The notes under the pieces were generated by a model. The model made no database searches and was not told the origin of the DNA. It saw nothing but the letters and a program-made list of their open reading frames with translations. A stretch of 64,000 bases of DNA. Origin: Arthrobacter cupressi (GTDB lineage Bacteria; Actinomycetota; Actinomycetes; Actinomycetales; Micrococcaceae). The stretch covers positions 1 through 64,000 of the forward strand of contig NZ_FNEI01000006.1 in assembly GCF_900099975.1 (NCBI RefSeq), written 5' to 3'. The translations under genes were made by a program, and so were the position numbers. Position 1 is the stretch's first letter; every line of letters begins with the position of its first letter. Shown one piece after another: positions 61,399-64,000 of the stretch.

Positions 61399-61725
61399 AT
61401 GAGCAACGCAAAAGACGTTACTGACGCAAGCTTTGGCACCGATGTCCTGAACGCAGACAAGCCGGTCATTGTGGACTTCTGGGCAGAGTGGTGCGGCCCG
61501 TGCCGCAAGCTGGGCCCGATCCTCGACGAGATCTCCGTTGAGTATGGTGACAAGGTGGACGTCGTCAAGGTCAACGTTGACGACAACCCCGCCATTGCTG
61601 CCGAGTACGGCATCACCTCCATCCCCGCCGTCTACCTCTTCAGCGGGGGAGAAGTGAAGAACACCGTCATCGGCGCCAAGCCGAAGCAGTTCTTCGAGAA
61701 AGAATTCGAAGCGGTCCTCTCCTAG
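61399..61725 (+). CDS. trxA: Thioredoxin
   Basis: 108 residues with the active site AEWCGPCRK (Cys32, Cys35), the cis-Pro in TSIPAVYLF and the usual length. AAGGGAACGAAAG precedes the ATG. It supplies reducing power to ribonucleotide reductase, methionine sulfoxide reductase and peroxiredoxins and is co-transcribed with trxB. Confidence 0.97.
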   Translation: MSNAKDVTDASFGTDVLNADKPVIVDFWAEWCGPCRKLGPILDEISVEYGDKVDVVKVNVDDNPAIAAEYGITSIPAVYLFSGGEVKNTVIGAKPKQFFEKEFEAVLS

Positions 61726-61754
61726 GGAATTTCCCAGGTCAATCCGCTGAAGCC

Positions 61755-61791
61755 GGCGGCCGTTGCTCATCGGAGCAGCGGCCGCCTTTTT
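61755..61791 (+). terminator. Rho-independent terminator of trxBA
   Basis: A 14-bp stem GGCGGCCGTTGCTC with complement (one G:U), ATCG loop, followed by TTTTT. Ends the operon 29 nt after the trxA stop. Confidence 0.9.
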
Positions 61792-61845
61792 CGTACCCTG
61801 ATTGCAAGGCGTTCGTGGCGTCTACTGGCCATTTCCGGCGAACAG

Positions 61846-61885
61846 GGGTGGGCAGCTGGCGAACCGGGTGGGCAGCTGGCGAACC
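61846..61885. repeat. 20-bp tandem duplication
   Basis: GGGTGGGCAGCTGGCGAACC occurs twice in direct succession (61846-61865, 61866-61885), 54 nt after the trxA terminator. No function seen. Confidence 0.9.
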
Positions 61886-62055
61886 CCACCCCTGTACTGC
61901 TGCGCAGATAAACCATCTTCTGTTTCAAGCAGGCTCCCTGCGTCAGGAGCGCCCCCGACAGGGCAGGACTTTTTCGGGGCGCCCGTACATGGCTAACCGG
62001 GCGGTACCGGCGTCTGGAATCCGCCTGTCCTCGCTGCCGGTACCGCCGCCGAAAG

Positions 62056-62071
62056 AGTTTCACGTGAAACA
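62056..62071. other. parS centromere-like site 1
   Basis: AGTTTCACGTGAAACA matches the ParB-binding consensus TGTTTCACGTGAAACA in 15 of 16 positions, with the 14-bp core (62057-62070) an exact palindrome. Such sites cluster around the origin. Confidence 0.9.
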
Positions 62072-63045
62072 CCAAGGCCCGCCTTCGCGATCCCTTATTC
62101 ACGGCGATTGTTTCCGGCGTCTAGAGCCCGTGAACCGAATAGTCGCCTTTAAGGGCGGATCCAGCAGAGCTGAGACACTCATCGGTCGACCGGCCGATTG
62201 CAGACCTCGATCTTCCTCGTAGAACACTTAACGGCATACTTCACGCTCGCCCTCAGGGTTTCCTGATCCGCTCCCACTTTGCAGCAGATACTTGGGTTGC
62301 CAGCCTCGCCATGCCCAGCGCGGTCCATAGGCTGAACACATGCGAGGAAGCCGGCAGCGATTATCTGGCCTTGGTCGGCAGTAACCGGCCCGTCCGACTA
62401 CCGTCAGATTCCAACCCCTCCCAGTGGCTGTAGCGGAAACGGCGCCCAGATATTGGGTGTGTTCCGATCCTTCGACCGAGCTTCGGCCCCATTTCGGCCG
62501 CTTAATCAAGGCGTCTACCGGACGCTGACCCGCCGGTGGTGAATGCGGTCTTAGTGCCCAAGTCCGCCGTACGAGCTCCCGTCCTGCGCGCCAGGCCCCC
62601 TGAATGTGTCCGCCCTGACCGCTTCAGTCAGGCTGCGTGCTGCGAATGACTGTTCCGCACACAAGTGCATGGTCCTGTTCCGGGCTACTTGAGAACCGGT
62701 GCAGAGGCATAACCCGAACGTGGTGCGGGGCTTACCGAGTCATGAAGCTCGAACTCGTTGAGATACCAACCCGGCGCCTAGCCTCTTGCCCAACTTGCTG
62801 TGCCCCGGGGATCACTCCGGAGCGACATTAATGCATCCACCGGCTCGAATGGGTTCAGGAATTCGGGGGAGGATCGTAGCGCCCAGTCTAGATACTCATG
62901 CCCACCCGCTATCTGTGGAGGCGCCGTCATCGTGTCCCTTCTGTCCTCGTGAGACGCGCACTCGGTTGGAGCTACTCCCAGGGCGTGGTCAGCCTGACTT
63001 TGCACAGCCTCACGAGTATTCGCAACGTTTCACACCGAGAGTTCC

Positions 63046-63435
63046 TCAAATCCTGCACCGCCTAAGTCCGTCCGCCTCCACATCCCGGAGCGCGTGGAAT
63101 CCCTGTTCAATCTTCCTGCAAGACTCGTGGACAGTAGGAGTATGGAACTCATCCAGCATTCCGAACTCCGCTCTTTCTGTGATCAGCCAGCGTCGGAAAC
63201 CCTCCCGGTCTTCTTTGCCATAGGCGGCGGCCCTTCCTTTCTTCGGTCCCCAATCGGACTCACGAAATCTGGCCAACTGCACCGCATGCTCGACGCGAGC
63301 GAGGCAACACTTCTCCAGTGTGCCCACAGGTCCGCCAGGCTCCTCGAGAAGGTAGAACGTTACGAGCGTCTGACCTGTCCCAATACGAGCAAGCAGGCGA
63401 CGTTGCCTACTGGCCCCCCAAACGACCCCACCCAA
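63046..63435 (-). CDS. Uncertain ORF in the parS region
   Basis: 129 residues from a TTG without ribosome site. Residues 38-110 (ARVEHAVQLARF, KKGRAAAYGKEDREGFRRWL, EFHTPTVHESCRKIEQGF) look protein-like and helix-rich, and the reading frame is longer than expected for random DNA here. Codon use is unlike the neighbouring genes, so it may be a decaying gene, a recent transfer or chance. No family recognised. Confidence 0.3.
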   Translation of the reverse strand: MGGVVWGASRQRRLLARIGTGQTLVTFYLLEEPGGPVGTLEKCCLARVEHAVQLARFRESDWGPKKGRAAAYGKEDREGFRRWLITERAEFGMLDEFHTPTVHESCRKIEQGFHALRDVEADGLRRCRI

Positions 63436-63617
63436 CGCTCAGGTCGGGGTTCCCAACTGTACCGTCCGGAGCACCCGCACATTGAGGCCCGCCAGTTCGT
63501 CGACCCCTGATGCTCGGCCCCCGCAAGGCCGCCGTTGCGTCCAGCATTCTATGTGCTGAAGCCGATGGGAATCCGTATCTGCCGGCGGCCTCACTTGGAT
63601 ACGTGGAGGCAGAACTC

Positions 63618-63633
63618 TGTTTCACGTGAAACA
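63618..63633. other. parS centromere-like site 2
   Basis: TGTTTCACGTGAAACA is a complete match to the parS consensus, 1.56 kb from the first site. ParB loaded here would organise the origin region for segregation. Confidence 0.95.
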
Positions 63634-64000
63634 CGAATCTTCCGCGCCGGACCCCTCGCGCCACCAAAGTGTCCGCCCAGCCAAATTGCTGCGCAGCTGT
63701 CGGCCTACGATGGCACCGCAGGCTGACGCAATCCACCGCCGGGCTTGCGTCCCGGAAGCGGTGGTGATGCCCGGTGCATCAAAACGGGCGCCGAGCACCG
63801 AGCACAGCGGGACCGCTTCCTTCGAGCGCCTGGAGTGGCCAGATCCGCGAAGACCGGGCACTGCCTTGGTTGCTCTTGAGCCGAAGGTCGTACCTAATCG
63901 TGCACCCCCGCACGACTTTCAATCCCCCGCTATCTGCCCTTCCGGGAGGCGTGCTGGGGGTACGTCATAGCTATCCAGGCCTCGGAATAGCGGGCGCCCC

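Larger units (their letters stand above)
61792..64000. other. Gene-poor origin-proximal stretch
   Basis: About 2.2 kb without a recognisable gene. Base use is less biased and stops appear often in all frames, unlike coding DNA on either side. It holds a 20-bp tandem repeat, two parS sites and one weak ORF (63046-63435). It may be decayed genes or a non-coding spacer between trxA and the parAB-dnaA cluster expected to the right. Confidence 0.6.

Noticed and set aside
61815..62222. Plus-strand ORF after the trxA terminator
   Set aside because: Spans the 20-bp tandem repeat and parS site 1; codon use and sequence are not protein-like.
63626..63970. Plus-strand ORF across parS site 2
   Set aside because: Composition is that of non-coding DNA and the ORF contains the parS motif at its start.
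1..64000. CRISPR arrays, rRNA genes and prophage
   Set aside because: No regularly spaced repeats, no rRNA motifs and no phage structural genes were seen.

Overview
The window looks like a chromosomal segment of a high-GC actinobacterium of the Micrococcaceae (Arthrobacter/Pseudarthrobacter type). This is inferred from the codon bias, from actinobacterial families (DUF1345, MHS-type MFS, YceI, NEW3/NPCBM-carrying GH31) and above all from the right-hand end. There the order CCA-adding enzyme, NUDIX, MurJ, membrane pseudokinase, TrxB, TrxA is followed by two parS sites, which is the usual flank of the actinobacterial parAB-rpmH-dnaA origin region. No origin, dnaA, parA or parB gene is visible inside the window.

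Layout. 1-435: tail of an IS481-type transposase, its end repeats, and tRNA-Leu(GAG). 572-5121: small membrane proteins, a secreted protein, an M18 aminopeptidase and a Tat-type lipoprotein with an intradiol-dioxygenase fold. 5190-7217: a TetR regulator with operators, diverging from three small unknown genes. 7223-11387: a NarL-type two-component system and an ABC-2 exporter. 11524-13071: a PAP2/diacylglycerol-kinase fusion. 13228-21649: a catabolic-looking island (divergent pxpA, pxpB, pxpC, MHS transporter and SDR; a LysR regulator; an RraA-type aldolase and an aminotransferase). 21867-26793: an HTH-like protein, a PAP2 phosphatase, an acetyltransferase/TetR/MFS operon with an 18-bp perfect operator, and a YtrA-like GntR regulator. 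26790-32434: an ABC-F ATPase, a DUF2269-like protein, a flavin monooxygenase, a diguanylate cyclase and a TetR regulator. 32535-35501: an epoxide hydrolase, then an MFS exporter with a metal-sensor-like ArsR. 35536-39418: a penicillin-binding lipoprotein, an MFS transporter and an FCD-type GntR. 39564-47548: a very large secreted GH31, a second two-component system and a second ABC exporter. 47553-49449: an HxlR redox-type regulator, an NAD(P)-binding protein and YceI. 49446-53340: an FAD desaturase-like protein, a GT87-like mannosyltransferase, and a stretch carrying two tiny ORFs with strong Shine-Dalgarno sites. 53348-61791: phosphoglycerate-mutase-like phosphatase, CCA-adding enzyme, NUDIX, MurJ, pseudokinase and trxBA. 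61792-64000: a gene-poor stretch with two parS sites.

How the parts work together. Several units are regulator/target pairs whose operators can be read directly as inverted repeats: TetR at 5968-6026, 25516-25533 and 32455-32506; ArsR at 33765-33798; GntR at 39446-39463; HxlR at 47987-48001; a LysR box at 18228-18244; a LacI-type site before the GH31; and a SigH/SigR-type promoter before trxB. The least ordinary unit is the pxp-like island. Its PxpA and PxpB homologues depart from signature motifs of 5-oxoprolinase and sit next to an aminotransferase and an RraA/HMG-aldolase-like enzyme, which suggests a substituted pyroglutamate as substrate.
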